A stretch of 64,000 bases of DNA. Origin: Artemia franciscana (Eukaryota; Arthropoda; Branchiopoda; Anostraca; Artemiidae). The notes beneath the pieces are model-generated. The model did no database searches, was not told the DNA's origin, and saw nothing but the letters and a program-made list of their open reading frames with translations. The stretch covers positions 44,641,687 through 44,705,686 of the forward strand of contig NC_088863.1 of assembly GCF_032884065.1 (NCBI RefSeq), in the 5' to 3' direction. A program made the position numbers and the translations under genes. Positions 1 to 10,693 of the stretch are shown piece after piece (the first letter of the stretch is position 1; every line of letters begins with the position of its first letter).

Positions 1-2339
1 ATAATACTACCAAGGTAACTGAAGCTCCCAACCTGATCAATCTTTTCGTTACCTAAGGTCACCTGTTCATCTTCACTTATTCCTAACCTTAGTGACTTAG
101 TCTTCTTAACATTAATTTTCAAGCCTATTTTAGCACCCTGAACTCGTAAAACCTCTAAAAATTCATTCATTTTGCTCACAATTTCATCTAATATGCTTAA
201 ATCATCAGCATAATCTAAGTCCAGGAGCGTTCTTCCTCCCCATTTGATTCCATGGTCTCCAATTGCCTTTCCTGTGCTCCTTAAGACGAAGTCCATCAAA
301 ATGATCCATATAAAGGGGGATAGAACACAACCCTGCTTAACTCCTGATTTAATACAAAACCAGTTGCTAACCTCATTTCCTACCTTAACCGCAGCAGTAT
401 TATTCTCGTACATAGCGCAAATCACTTTAATGTATTTTTCTGGTATACCATATAACGATAAGACCTTTGTTAACGCTGTTCTATCAACAGAATCGAAAGC
501 TTGCTCATAATCGATAAAACTAAGGACCAAAGGTGTTTGACAACGAAGGGACTTCTCAATTATTAACCTAAGAGTGAAAACATGGTCGACACATCCTCTA
601 CCTTTTCTAAAACCGCATTGTTCTTCCCTTAAAACTTTGTCTACAGCATGTCTCAGTCTAAAAAGTATCATATTACTCAGTAATTTGCTACCTACAGAGA
701 CCAGACTAATGCCTCGATAATTCCGACATTCACTCTTGTCACCTTTCTTATACAGTGGTTTAATTAAGGTTTTCCTAAAATCATTGGGTACTTCCCCTTT
801 TTCAAAAATCATGTTCATAATCTTCAGTAGCTTATTCCTAACCTCAGAGCCACCATATTTAAGGAACTCATTAATCATACTATCAGCACCTGGGGCCTTA
901 TTATTTTTTAATCCTTCTAGTACTGTCGCTAATTCTTCCTCACTAAACAAATCTTCCTTCACATCCAAGGTATCACAAACTTTTTCATTTTCATCTATAT
1001 CTTTTCCTGCAACTGTATCTCGGTTTAGCACATTCTCAAAATGTTCCACCCATCTTTCTTTAACTTTTTCCTTATCACTAATTGTGGCCCCATTTCTATC
1101 TTTAACTGGGACTAGTCCGGATCGGCTACTCCCTTTCAATTTATTAACATGCCAGTATAATATTTTACTATTATGCCGTCTAGCCCCATCTTCCAGATCC
1201 TCAGCAATTTTATCCATCGCCTCCATTTCACATCTCCTTAGTTCATATTTTAATGCTTTCTCCACTTTCTTTACATTCCTTTTGTTTTCATACGACCTAT
1301 TGCTCAAATAATTCTTATACAAACCCCTTCTACTCTCTATTAAACCTAAAGCTTTTTCACTAATATTCCTAGTTGCTGTCTTAGCACTCTTCCCTAGGAC
1401 ACCATCAGCAACTTCACAAATTATTTTTCTGAAATTATTCCATCCATCTTCCACATTGTCAAATTTTAAACCCTCAAGTTTAGTACTCAACTGTTCCTGG
1501 ATTTTTTTTCTCAAATTTTCATCCTGAAGTCTACCAACATCATAACTTTCCGGGAGGGAGTTACTCTTCCGAAATTTCAGTTTTAAATTAACCTTAGACA
1601 CTACTAGATGGTGATCTTTACTTTTAACATCAATAACGGCACTCCTATACACCCTAGTATCTTGTATTGATCCTGCTAGTCTTCTGTTTACAATAACATA
1701 ATCAATAAGGTTTGCTGTCTTACCATCACGTGAATACCATGTCAACTTATGGGCCATTTTGTGACCAAACACCGTATTGGTTATAACTAGGTTGTTATAC
1801 CTACAAAATTGCAAAAGCCTATAGCCATTACTGTTTTCTTTTCCTACACCAAAATTACCTAGGCTAGGATACCATCTGTCCCTATTTCTACCAACCTGGG
1901 CATTAAAATCTCCTAGCAAAAACACCATATTTCTACCTGGTACCCTGTCTATTTGCTCCTGTAACTGTAAGTAAAATTCATCTGAGTCACTAGTATCTCC
2001 ATCAGTTGGTTCAATGGGGGCATATACTACTATAACTGATACCCTAAACTTTTTAGTCATAAAATGAGCAATTAGTATTCTATTATTAATACCTTCCCAG
2101 CCTAAACAAGACTTAGCAGCTTCCTTATTCATCATGAGCCCTACTCCCTGTCTATGTACCCCATCCTTCCTTCCTGAGTAAACAAATTCTATGTCACCTA
2201 ATTTCATGCTTCCTACCCCTGGGATATGAGTTTCTGAAACTCCTAATAAATCCAGTTCAAACCGTCTGAATTCGTCAGTCAAAATGTCGATGCGATAGTC
2301 ATTTTTTAACGTCGTAACATTCCAAGTTCCAATTTTCAT
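1..2339 (-). CDS. RTE-type LINE ORF2: AP endonuclease + reverse transcriptase, open, cut by window edge
   Basis: Reading the complement codon by codon from the ATG at 2339-2337 gives 779 uninterrupted codons to the left edge; an in-frame TGA lies 10 codons upstream, so this is the first possible ATG. The N-terminal endonuclease shows GTWNV (residues 4-8), SETH (35-38), VYAP (105-108), GDFNAQVG (143-150) and KDHH (241-244), the usual order of catalytic blocks in AP-endonuclease-like domains. The reverse transcriptase shows NYRGIS (540-545), FIDYEQAFDS (608-617), GVKQGCVLSP (666-675) and the active site YADD (710-713). The enzyme would nick target DNA and prime cDNA synthesis from the element RNA. 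Motif style suggests the RTE clade (family knowledge, clade not tested). The 3' end of ORF2 and of the element is outside the window. It is the only element gene here without stops or frameshifts, which suggests a young copy. Confidence 0.93.
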   Translation of the reverse strand, partial: MKIGTWNVTTLKNDYRIDILTDEFRRFELDLLGVSETHIPGVGSMKLGDIEFVYSGRKDGVHRQGVGLMMNKEAAKSCLGWEGINNRILIAHFMTKKFRVSVIVVYAPIEPTDGDTSDSDEFYLQLQEQIDRVPGRNMVFLLGDFNAQVGRNRDRWYPSLGNFGVGKENSNGYRLLQFCRYNNLVITNTVFGHKMAHKLTWYSRDGKTANLIDYVIVNRRLAGSIQDTRVYRSAVIDVKSKDHHLVVSKVNLKLKFRKSNSLPESYDVGRLQDENLRKKIQEQLSTKLEGLKFDNVEDGWNNFRKIICEVADGVLGKSAKTATRNISEKALGLIESRRGLYKNYLSNRSYENKRNVKKVEKALKYELRRCEMEAMDKIAEDLEDGARRHNSKILYWHVNKLKGSSRSGLVPVKDRNGATISDKEKVKERWVEHFENVLNRDTVAGKDIDENEKVCDTLDVKEDLFSEEELATVLEGLKNNKAPGADSMINEFLKYGGSEVRNKLLKIMNMIFEKGEVPNDFRKTLIKPLYKKGDKSECRNYRGISLVSVGSKLLSNMILFRLRHAVDKVLREEQCGFRKGRGCVDHVFTLRLIIEKSLRCQTPLVLSFIDYEQAFDSVDRTALTKVLSLYGIPEKYIKVICAMYENNTAAVKVGNEVSNWFCIKSGVKQGCVLSPFIWIILMDFVLRSTGKAIGDHGIKWGGRTLLDLDYADDLSILDEIVSKMNEFLEVLRVQGAKIGLKINVKKTKSLRLGISEDEQVTLGNEKIDQVGSFSYLGSI

Positions 2340-2440
2340 GTTCTTTAAATCTTTGAAATTATTTTGGCCTCAAGAAAAGCAGTGATCCCGGATACCAGTG
2401 CAGGATGGGGACCAACATATCTTCTCAAGTCTACACCGAA
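2340..2440 (-). other. 5' leader of the RTE-type LINE and junction with a Helitron fragment
   Basis: About 100 bases lie between the LINE ORF2 start and the first Helitron minisatellite sequence at 2441. No promoter motif was recognised. The exact 5' end of the LINE, and whether it landed beside or inside the Helitron, cannot be fixed from this copy alone. Confidence 0.4.
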
Positions 2441-2983
<543 letters not shown>

Positions 2984-3068
2984 ATATCAGATATATCAAT
3001 ATCGAATATATCTATATCAATGTATAGATGTAATTTACTGTTAGTTGTATATTGACATTGAGGGAGGT

Positions 3069-3657
3069 AGTATGTACCGTTTAAAACTCCATCCAGATCG
3101 TTTCTTTGTGGTCAATCAATTGTTTGCAAAACGAAAATTTTGACAAACTTAATTCAAAACCATTAAATTTTTTTTAGAAAAAGCATAACGCATCTATTGC
3201 ATCAGACATGAAATTCATACAGAGATTTGACATTTTTAATATAATTGAATCAAACTCTTTGTTGATTATTGATGATGAAGGTGAATTCATTGAAGAATTG
3301 TCTCAGTAGATGCTATAATTGTTCATTGTCTGACATCATTAGGAGCAGATTTCTTTAACCCTAGTTCTACACAATCTCTTTCATCAGATCAAATGGATGA
3401 GGGCACTTGATTTTGCTTACTACATCGTCTACAGGGTTGTTCGTGATTCAAGTTTACTCATAACTTTAGACAGACAAATATACCCTGGTGAACCACAATT
3501 TCTACTATCAGGATACAATCAGTCTAGAAGTAAACCCTATTTTTATATTCTATTGCATCTAAATCAAAACACACCCGAGGAGTTGCGTGTAGTATTCGAT
3601 ATTTTCGACAATAAAATTACCATTTATCTTATAACGAATAGTATTAAAAGTCGTTAA
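3069..3657 (+). pseudogene. Unrecognised broken reading frames at the left of Polinton-type copy 1
   Basis: Several short plus-strand frames with stops. One reads MKFIQRFDIFNIIESN from about 3209; another is open for 86 codons at 3397-3657 and contains LDFAYYIVYRVVRDSS and FDIFDNKITIYLI. I do not recognise the products. They count as element genes because the same segments recur, diverged, in copy 2 (for example [13 protein letters not shown] at about 46720 and FDSKITVYA near 54915), where they again precede the small basic protein. Confidence 0.45.
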
Positions 3658-4020
3658 TTACCATCCCGACACTGAAGAAACTACATGAAAACAGACATTT
3701 ATTCTCCGCCCTAGGTAATTCAAAACCACGATTAAGGAAAGCCATACTCAAACATGGTGTTGACAGGGAATTCATTAATATCATATCAAAGCTTTGTTTA
3801 ATTCTATCTGAAGGCAAGTTTCAACTACCAGAAGTAGTTAAGCAGTGGGTAAACAACATCGTTCACTTGTATGTGCCCTAGCAGCATCAGTCAAAAACAA
3901 AAGAAACAATTTTAAAAGAAAATGGCTTCTTCAAGCGAGTGGTAGCTTCTTTACACTTTTACTGCCGATAATTGCTAGACTTGAAGATAGTTTTCTCTGT
4001 GAAAAATAGCCAAACCCTAA
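3658..4020 (+). pseudogene. Small helical basic protein relic (Polinton-type core-like)
   Basis: Translates as a stretch containing KPRLRKAILKHGVDREFI and a second helix before a TAG near 3880. Downstream pieces rich in Lys continue to about 4000 after stops. Copy 2 carries the counterpart (KPKLRLLKDILKGIPGEHI at about 55023-55079, followed by a GGSFFALLLPTIA segment). Small proteins with a Pro-Lys-Leu-Arg helix and a Lys-rich, Gly-rich tail accompany Polinton and adintovirus gene sets; their function is unknown to me. Call based on pattern and context only. Confidence 0.45.
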
Positions 4021-4039
4021 AAATTGATTTCAATAGAAC

Positions 4040-4445
4040 TCGCCCTTTCACAAAAGGAGTATTTAAAGGACAATATTGATGAATTCATTTAACAACGAGA
4101 CAACTGTTGACGATGAAAAACTATTTCACTTCAAAATGCACTTCGACTAGTCGACAGATATAAACGTTACTGTGAGAGACCATTCAATGTAAATGTCATT
4201 GGTCACAAAAAAGAAATGAATCAAAATTCTGCAAGTTCAATACCACCACCACAGTCACCAAAAGAAGATGCATCATTGTGTAAAGTCGTGACAAGTGCTC
4301 ATCACCGTCATCACCTCAATCTTATCGTGAGCAATGTAAAAGACTCTTGACATATCTCGCCAAAAGTGAACATGTTCAAATCGATATTACTGGGAATCAA
4401 GTTGTAATCTCCCGCATGACTTACAATATGCTTGATTTGATATTA
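4040..4445 (+). pseudogene. Unrecognised broken frame of Polinton-type copy 1
   Basis: Fragments with frameshifts, including RYKRYCERPFNVNVIGHKK at about 4161 and a Ser/Pro/Gln-rich linker after it, then LTYLAKSEHVQIDITGN near 4348. Copy 2 contains the counterpart LLTYLKES near 55456, so this was part of the element. A Ser/Pro-rich linker followed by a compact C-terminal domain is all that can be said; no function is assigned. Confidence 0.35.
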
Positions 4446-4749
4446 GTTTAATTTGATAGTAATATATATAAATTTTTAAACTCCTTAAACTTCCCGAAAA
4501 GTCTTATTGGTAATAAGCATATTTTAAAACAATTGATGGAATTCAGTCTAATATCAAAATATGATTTAAAATCATTTTGGGAAAAGACTAGCACATCAAG
4601 AAGCAATGATGATTTGACGAGAGCGGGGGGACTCAACCGAAGGTATGTTAATATCACTGCATAACCCTTTACTGTTAGTGTGCAAAAGGACGGTAAACAC
4701 TTCACTGCGTGTTTAATGATTGAAAATGGTCAAGATGGTTGAAGTTTTG

Positions 4750-5754
4750 GAACATGTTTATGGAAATATTGGTCAATTGGGGAGTTTCAGTTCACCCACC
4801 ACATTTGCTGAATCTACTGGACTTGAAAAGAAGCTAGCAGATTATTCCTAGAATGAATCAAGCTACACCGTACATCGTAATCATAAAGTTTGCGGTAGTC
4901 AGTATCGAAAAACTAAAGTGTTTTCTCCTTGCAAATGTTACAAGCAGATCTTGTAACTCTAAATGAGATGCAACTGAATCAGATTGAGCCAGAAAGTTCC
5001 ATTCACCTGCAATCAGCGTTTTAGTCGCTATGAATATGCCATTCCAATGCGGTCAAAGAGAGGTGATGAATCTGCTAAAGCTGCTGAATTCATCCTTGGA
5101 CTAGATTGTTATAGGAAGATTCAAACCAATCAGGGTTTTGAATTTGTTAATCCTCATGTAAAGAAGACTTTATAGAAAAATATTACAATGCTCTATCATA
5201 GTCATAGTTCAATAAAGGGAGCATAGGCTAACCGATTGATAAGCACTTTTCGACTTTTAATTTCAAGAAACTGTACATCGTGCGTTGATACTACTACCTT
5301 TATTCATGATTTGGTTAAAATCATGTTTTAACCAAATTGTTTTAACCAATGTTCAAGTGTTTTATACACTTGACATTTTTTTAAACAAAGGTCAAATGAA
5401 GGGAGGGATGTGAAAAAGAAGAAATCCAATATTGTTGATACTGTTCGAATCAATTGAGTTACTAATATTTCTGAAAAGGCGAACTACTTATAGTCTACTG
5501 AACTTGTTAAAGTGTCCAGAGTCTAGACACTAAACCCGTAACGCATCGTTTAAAAGACATGAAAGATGATGGGATTCTTAGTGGTTCTCATGATTATGTG
5601 TTAAATAGTTAAAATGAGTCAAAAAGTATCAGATTAAAAAGATATTAAAGACTCGCACTCATAGGGGCAAGAGACAGTTTTTGTACCTTGGCTAAGATAT
5701 AACTCTGATTTAGATCCTTGGAAATCTGCTGAAGACGTACACAAGTCTCAATGA
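4750..5754 (+). pseudogene. Polinton-type integrase (DDE/rve core with C-terminal chromodomain), broken
   Basis: Parts of one integrase can be followed through several stops and frameshifts. An N-terminal segment with SYTVHRNHKV lies near 4858. QADLVTLNEMQ near 4940 would hold the first catalytic Asp. IPMRSKRGDESAKAAEF and KIQTNQGFEFVNPH lie at 5040-5156. In the latter the second catalytic Asp is replaced by Asn, and the region that should carry the catalytic Glu reads into TAG just after IKGA. After a degenerate linker (HRLKDMKDDGILSGSHDY near 5550) comes a chromodomain-like segment: KKILKTRTHRGKRQ, then WLRYNSDLDPWKSAEDVH in another frame, ending at TGA 5752-5754. Integrase plus chromodomain is typical of Polintons; Ty3-type integrases share it but have different neighbours. 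Confidence 0.75.
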
Positions 5755-6548
5755 TTTCTATGTGACCTTTATGTCTAATGTGTCTGATCACCTCTACCAA
5801 TATTTGAATAAAACAAGCGATTTTCGGATAAAATTCTCCCCCGCCATCATATTCAACGACAAAAAGTGTGAAGTTGCTCTTGTCGATTTGATTTTCAAAA
5901 ATACATATGATATCCTAAAAAGACCGTACGTATGAGATAAATATTGGACCATATGATTGGCCACTCCCTGTTGACTATGAATAGATAGAAGAAAGCCCTG
6001 GTGAATACCCCTATGTCATACTAAAATCCACATAATTTGGTAGTATGACTGATTTGTGCCATGTAATCAATAGAAGAAGCTCTACTCGTCAGAATGGTAC
6101 ATTCCAATTTATTTATTCAGTGGGACATAATATGATTTACATTAGTTCATTCATTGACAATGGAATAATCCATCTCGACGATAACCTAAGAGATGCTCTT
6201 GGCTTTAAACAAAATATAATCAATGGTAAAAATGCTGAAACTATTAGTGGGATGGGTCGTGTTCTTTTTGCAGACTACCTTCCCGGCATCTTTTCGGACA
6301 GTTGTGCATTTCTTTATGCATTCTTTGTTGAGACATTAACAGTTTATAATTGCAATGTCCCCCTCCGATGTGTTTTGAAATGAAAAAACACCCACGAACA
6401 CGTTCGTCATTGCAATATAAAGCATCTTCTGTATGATCCTATAATTACTTTGTGCTTGTAACTCTTCCAACTAACATTAAGAAGTGAATTAGGTGATCCT
6501 TTAGCAATAACAAAAGGTTTGGCTGCAATTACATGTATATTTCGACCC
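5755..6548 (+). pseudogene. Minor-capsid-like (penton-type) protein of Polinton-type element, broken
   Basis: Begins with NDFYVTFMSNVSDHLYQY directly after the integrase and continues with KCEVALVDLIF before a TGA at 5933-5935. Further stops follow. A 112-codon open stretch (6045-6383) carries HVINRRSSTRQNGTFQF and IIHLDDNLRDALGF. The C-terminal part reads LRSELGDPLAITKGLAAITC near 6480-6535. A 'FYVTxxSN' N terminus followed by a 'WEVALV'-like block is characteristic of a protein that accompanies Polinton/adintovirus capsid genes and is usually taken as a minor capsid component (family knowledge). It is not functional here. Confidence 0.6.
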
Positions 6549-6561
6549 ACTCAACAACGAG

Positions 6562-7050
6562 ATGGGTAATAGAAAAAATACATTTGTTTCTCCTGTTATT
6601 GATTGCTACGTTACTACTCTCAGACCACGGCAATTGGATCATGGAATGTACTATTGCAAAGGTTGTTCGTTAATGTTAGGCTATCGTATTGGCAGTTGGT
6701 TTGCTAAGCTGTTTCGCTTTGCACTACCCCTGGCTAAAAAATATATTGCTCCGGTTGCTGTGTATTTTTTATCCTGTACACTACACAATTGGGGATATGG
6801 GAGAGATTTTGAAGAAAGTGTGTCACAAAATGTCAGGTCCAGCGCTCGATCCATTCATCAGCGATTGAAACCACGACAAAGTGGAAAAGGTTTAAAAAGA
6901 TCGAGAAACATCTCATCACTCATAAGTCTTTACTCAGATCAGAAATGGAAGACATCACTCTTGTCAAATAAGAAAAAGAAACCAAGAAAAAAATTGTTAG
7001 ATCGAAAAGGATTTCTTTTCCTAGACAGAAATGACTTTTCTACCCCGTAA
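6562..7050 (+). CDS. pVI-like membrane-lytic/core protein of Polinton-type element, 162 codons, open
   Basis: The longest intact frame of the element. Residues ~39-65 form a hydrophobic/amphipathic segment (GYRIGSWFAKLFRFALPLAK), followed by a second hydrophobic helix, a polar region with SARSIHQRLKPRQSGKGLKR, and a very basic C terminus (KKKKPRKKLL). An amphipathic Gly-Phe-Phe-type helix, a helical middle and a Gly-Lys-Gly basic patch is the layout of the adenovirus pVI-like proteins of adintoviruses and Polintons. It sits between the minor- and major-capsid-like frames, as expected. The start may be a fortuitous ATG after decay of the true start. Expression is doubtful because the neighbours are broken. 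Confidence 0.5.
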   Translation: MGNRKNTFVSPVIDCYVTTLRPRQLDHGMYYCKGCSLMLGYRIGSWFAKLFRFALPLAKKYIAPVAVYFLSCTLHNWGYGRDFEESVSQNVRSSARSIHQRLKPRQSGKGLKRSRNISSLISLYSDQKWKTSLLSNKKKKPRKKLLDRKGFLFLDRNDFSTP

Positions 7051-7320
7051 GAAATCCCATCCCACAGTCACCTTATCTCAAAATCTTTTTAGTGCAGAAA
7101 GTGTAGATGTCAGTTTGAAACATGGCCACTCAGAACAATTTTACCAACAGCCTCTACTCTCTGAAAACATACATTTTCAATTTTGTTCCAATGAAGACTA
7201 CTTCATAGATTTATGATCTCCATTTATTGATTTAAAAATTGTGACGAGGAAAAAGCCTGACAATCAAAGTCCCACTGGTGAGCACTAGCGAAAATCTATC
7301 AAACTATGCAAAATACAATT
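7031..7320 (+). pseudogene. Major-capsid-like protein, N-terminal fragment, broken
   Basis: An open 61-codon frame overlapping the end of the pVI-like frame contains NLFSAESVDVSLKHGHSEQF and FCSNEDYFIDL, then TGA at 7214-7216. The same frame continues with PFIDLKIVTRKK before another stop. An N-terminal segment with 'GHxEQF...FxxxxxEDYIDL' spacing resembles the start of Polinton-type double-jelly-roll major capsid proteins as I remember them. Only about 95 of an expected several hundred residues remain. Length and decay make this a modest-confidence call. Confidence 0.42.
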
Positions 7321-7972
7321 TATGTTGATGACTCCAAAGTCCTATAAGAAATTGAGAGGTCTGGCGTTCAGTGTATTTTTCTCAGTATCTTGAGCAACTT
7401 TGAATAATGGTGTGAATTTGTGTTATTCTTAATTGTGAAAGCAAAAACAAGTAGGGGGGGGGGTTGAAACAATTATCCATGGTTTTAGATAGTAATATTG
7501 CGCCATGGAGCACCAGCAATTTTTTGTTCCTCTTAAGCAAAAATATTCACTCGAATTTTACCTCTTTTATGCTCTTTCTTTGAGCCAGAAAAATGTGCTT
7601 CGAAATCTGATGTAGGACCTTCGTTTTTCTTCTATGAACTGGTGGAATAGCTCTATCCAAGAGAATACCAACCGTTTGTTAAGAACTGTTTGTCGTGGAA
7701 TTCTCAGTAAGTTTTCAGAAAATTGAAGGATATCGAAACAACTGAATTTGTATTATAGAAAGAATATAAAGTGATGCTTATTGTTATTATTGTTATAAAT
7801 ATTCTGACAAACTTAAAAATTACATAAAACTTCTCATCAAAAAGTTTTTTTGACTCATTAAGCTAACCCTCACGATTCTTTTCATTAACTTTCCAGTTTT
7901 GGATTACACGTAACTTTGGAATAAAGCTTGGAATTTTTCAGAATTGTGTTGAGATTGTTTAAAATTATTTTA
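7321..7972. other. Intergenic, nothing recognised
   Basis: No coding signal, tandem repeat or known terminus seen; one G10 run at about 7454. Confidence 0.5.
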
Positions 7973-9410
7973 TCAAACAGTTCGTGGTAACGAACTGTAG
8001 TAAGGAGCGACCCGGCTCAATAGTAAACGAAACTCTAAAAAACGGAATTTTGATGCTAAAATATACATCAAAAGAATCGGATTTTCATGCTGATTTTAAA
8101 CATATAAGTTTCATCAAAGTTACGAACCTTAGAAAATTTGTATTATTTTGGAAAATAGGGGGAAATACCCCCTAAAAGTCATAGAATCTTAACGAGAATC
8201 ACACCATCGCATTCGGCGTAAGAGAACCCTATAGCAAAAATTTCAAGCTCCTATCTACAAAAATGGGGAATTTCGTATTTTTTGCCAGAAGACAAATTTC
8301 GGGTGCGTGTTTATTTGCTTGTTTGTTTTTGTTTTGTTTTTTTCCCAGGGGTCATTGTATCGACCAAGCGGTCCTAGAATGTCATAAGAGGGCTCATTCT
8401 AACGGAAATGAAGATTTCTAGTGCCCTTTTTAAGTGACAAAAAAATTGGAGGGCGCCTAGGCCCACTCCCACGGTCTTTTTTTCCCACTGTCAATGGATC
8501 ACAATTTTGAGATAGCAATTTGGTTCTGCATAGTCGAAAACCATAATAACTCTGTCTTTGGGAATGACTTACTCCCCCACAATCCCTTGGGCAGGGGCTG
8601 TAAGTTACAAACTTTGACCAGGGTTTACATACAGTAATGGTTACTGGGAAATGTGCAGACGTTTTCAGGGGGATTTCTTTGGTTTGGGGGGTTGGGTTGA
8701 GGGAGGGGGTTATGTGGAAGGTTCTTTCCTTGGAGGAATATGTCATGGGGGAAGAAAAGTTCAATGAAAAGGGCCAGGATTTTCTAGCATTACTATAAAA
8801 AAAAATGAAAAAATAAGCATGAAAACGTTTTTTCAGTTGAAAGTAAGGAGTAGTATTGAAACTTAAAACGAACAGAGATTATTATGCATATGAGGGGTTC
8901 TAAAAATACTTTAGCATAAAGAGCGAGGTATTTAGGAGGAGATAAATACCTCGCTCTTTATACTAAAGTATTTTTAGTAATTTCAGCTATTTATTCTACG
9001 GCCTTTCTGATTCAGGGGTCATTCTTAAAGAATTGGGACAAAACTTACGATTTAGTGTAAAGAGCGAGGTATTAACGAGAGTACAAACCGCCTCGTATAC
9101 ATAATAAAAATATAAGAATATAAAAGTTTGTTACGTAAGTTAATTCTTAAGTTATGTATATTTTTTACTAATAAAAGCGTTCACTAAAAATTAAAAGTTC
9201 TAGTTGCCTTTTTAAGTAACCGAAAAATTGGAGGGCAACTAGGCCTCCTTCCCCACCCCTTATTTATCAAAATTGTCTGATCAAAACTAAGAGAAAGCCA
9301 TTTTGCCAAAAAAAGAATTAATATACAAATTTCATTTTAATAATTTATGTGCAGAGAGCCAAAATCAAACATGTATTAATTCAAAAGTGTTCAGAAATTA
9401 AATAAAAAAA
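7973..9410 (+). repeat. Family R unit R1 (terminal-hairpin repeat), forward
   Basis: Starts TCAAA then the 20-bp palindrome CAGTTCGTGGTAACGAACTG at 7978-7997, followed by GTAAGGAGCGACCCGG. It carries all blocks typical of the family: an AT-rich leader, a 'CAGGGGTCATTGTATCGACC' block, a C/T-rich block, a 35-bp-arm hairpin (8900-8976) and a second foldback-like block near 9050. It ends at AAAAAAACTAGTTTTTTT where the large foldback begins. No conserved protein is encoded; transposition mechanism unknown. Confidence 0.8.
8900..8976. repeat. 35-bp-arm hairpin inside family R unit R1
   Basis: Left arm 8900-8934 and right arm 8942-8976 are complementary with one mismatch, around a 7-base loop. The arms contain the family motif TTTAGCATAAAGAGCGAGG. 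Counterparts occur at 14951-15028 and 16445-16522, and in degenerate form near 31317-31381. Confidence 0.9.
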
Positions 9411-9685
9411 ACTAGTTTTTTTTAACTGAAAGTGATGAGTGACACTAAAACTTAAAACGAACAGAAATTACTCCGTATATGAAATGGGTTTTCCCCTCCG
9501 CAATCCCTCGCTCTTTACGCTAAAGTTTGACTCTTTGCCACAATTCTACTTTTTAAAATAATTAAAAGGTTTAGCGTAAAAAGCGAGGGATTGCGGAGGA
9601 GACATCCCATTTCATATAAGGAGCAATTTTTGTTCCTTCGAAGTTTTAATGTCGCTCCTTACTTTCAGTTAAAAAACTTGTTTTT
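9411..9685. repeat. Large foldback (~118-bp arms) at the end of R1, diverged
   Basis: Left arm 9411-9528 and right arm about 9568-9685 are inverted copies containing AACTGAAAGT, CTTAAAACGAACAG and CCCTCGCTCTTTACGCTAAAG, with about 40 bases between. Less perfect than the copies at 14211 and 30573. Confidence 0.85.
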
Positions 9686-10111
9686 TATCACTCTAGGTAC
9701 AAAGTATGTTGTCAATTGCTGGTCAAAATTTTTTTTTGTTCAGAGCATGTTTGGAGCCATGAGGAAGGGGGTATGTCCCCTCAATAGATTCACCATTGGC
9801 CTTGCTTGATAGAGTTTCTTGGTATGTTTCCGAGAATTTCAAGAATGATGCGTTATCTGGTATTGCTTAATTATTCACGTTGTCAGTGAAACAATACAAT
9901 ACATCATTGGCAGCCCTCACATATGGTCCTCAGTATTTTCATTTGACCTTTAAAAACTCCATTTTTGATCGTTTTCTTTCTTTATGTTTAGGGATAATTT
10001 CAATTAAATGAAAAAAACTATCAACATGCTGGTTTTCAAAATATAAATAACCAATATTATAGGCAGTTTCATTCCATAATAGCTAAAAATATCATTGAAA
10101 CTTTTAAAGGA
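9686..10111. other. Nothing recognised
   Basis: AT-rich sequence without a supported gene or a family R block. Confidence 0.45.
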
Positions 10112-10260
10112 GCTAATTTGATTCAAAATTAAAAGTTCTAGTGCCTATTTTAAGAGTAAAAAGAGATTGGAGGGTAAGCAGTCCTTCTCCCGAGCACAAT
10201 TATTTCCCAAACACATCCAGTCAAAATTTTGTGACAGCCATTTTGGTCAGTATAATAGAA
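10112..10260 (+). repeat. Family R fragment, forward
   Basis: Contains the family block AAAAGTTCTAGTGCCTATTTT and a GATTGGAGGG block, then diverges. Confidence 0.6.
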
Positions 10261-10693
10261 CCGTCGAACAACAATGTCTGTGCGAATATTAGGGATGTCA
10301 ACTTCCCAAAATTGTGCAATTGGCCAACAATGCTTTAAAATTAGACGTCACTTTAAAGCTAAATCACAAGGCATTGTTTGAATGGCTGTCAATAAGACAC
10401 CTCGTCAATATATCGAGAACGACTGGGGTTGAATCTTTCGGGTCTACTACTATTAGTAATTCTACCCTTACAATTTAAATAGATCAAAATAGTGTAAGTG
10501 TATCTAGGTTGTCAAAGAGCATAGATAGAATCTATTAGGAATAACATTAAGTTTTATTTTTCAAGTCAACTCGAGGAGGTACAAAATAAAAAAAAAAATA
10601 CTATTTGTTTCAGGATAAAAAATTGCTGAAAAAGTTGCTCCGAAATGCAAATAGCAAGCCAAACTGTGGATTCTTGTAGTAATAAGTAAAAAA

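Larger units (their letters stand above)
3060..7320 (+). mobile_element. Decayed Polinton/Maverick (adintovirus-type) element, copy 1
   Basis: A run of plus-strand reading frames, nearly all broken, whose order (small basic protein, integrase with chromodomain, minor-capsid-like, pVI-like, major-capsid-like) matches what I know of Polinton/adintovirus elements. No DNA polymerase B, packaging ATPase or protease was recognised and no terminal inverted repeats were found, so the element is a partial internal fragment. A second copy of its left third is split across 45296-55640. Assignment rests on motif recognition by eye. Confidence 0.68.

Noticed and set aside
736-1311. 191-codon plus-strand frame and the smaller 244-510 frame
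   Set aside because: Antisense shadows of the intact LINE ORF2.
8399-8764. 80-120-codon frames recurring in family R (also near 15092, 16586, 21716, 30127) with KHWS(K/N)FVTCSP-like text
   Set aside because: They recur because the DNA block is repeated; starts, ends and frames differ between copies and no known domain appears.
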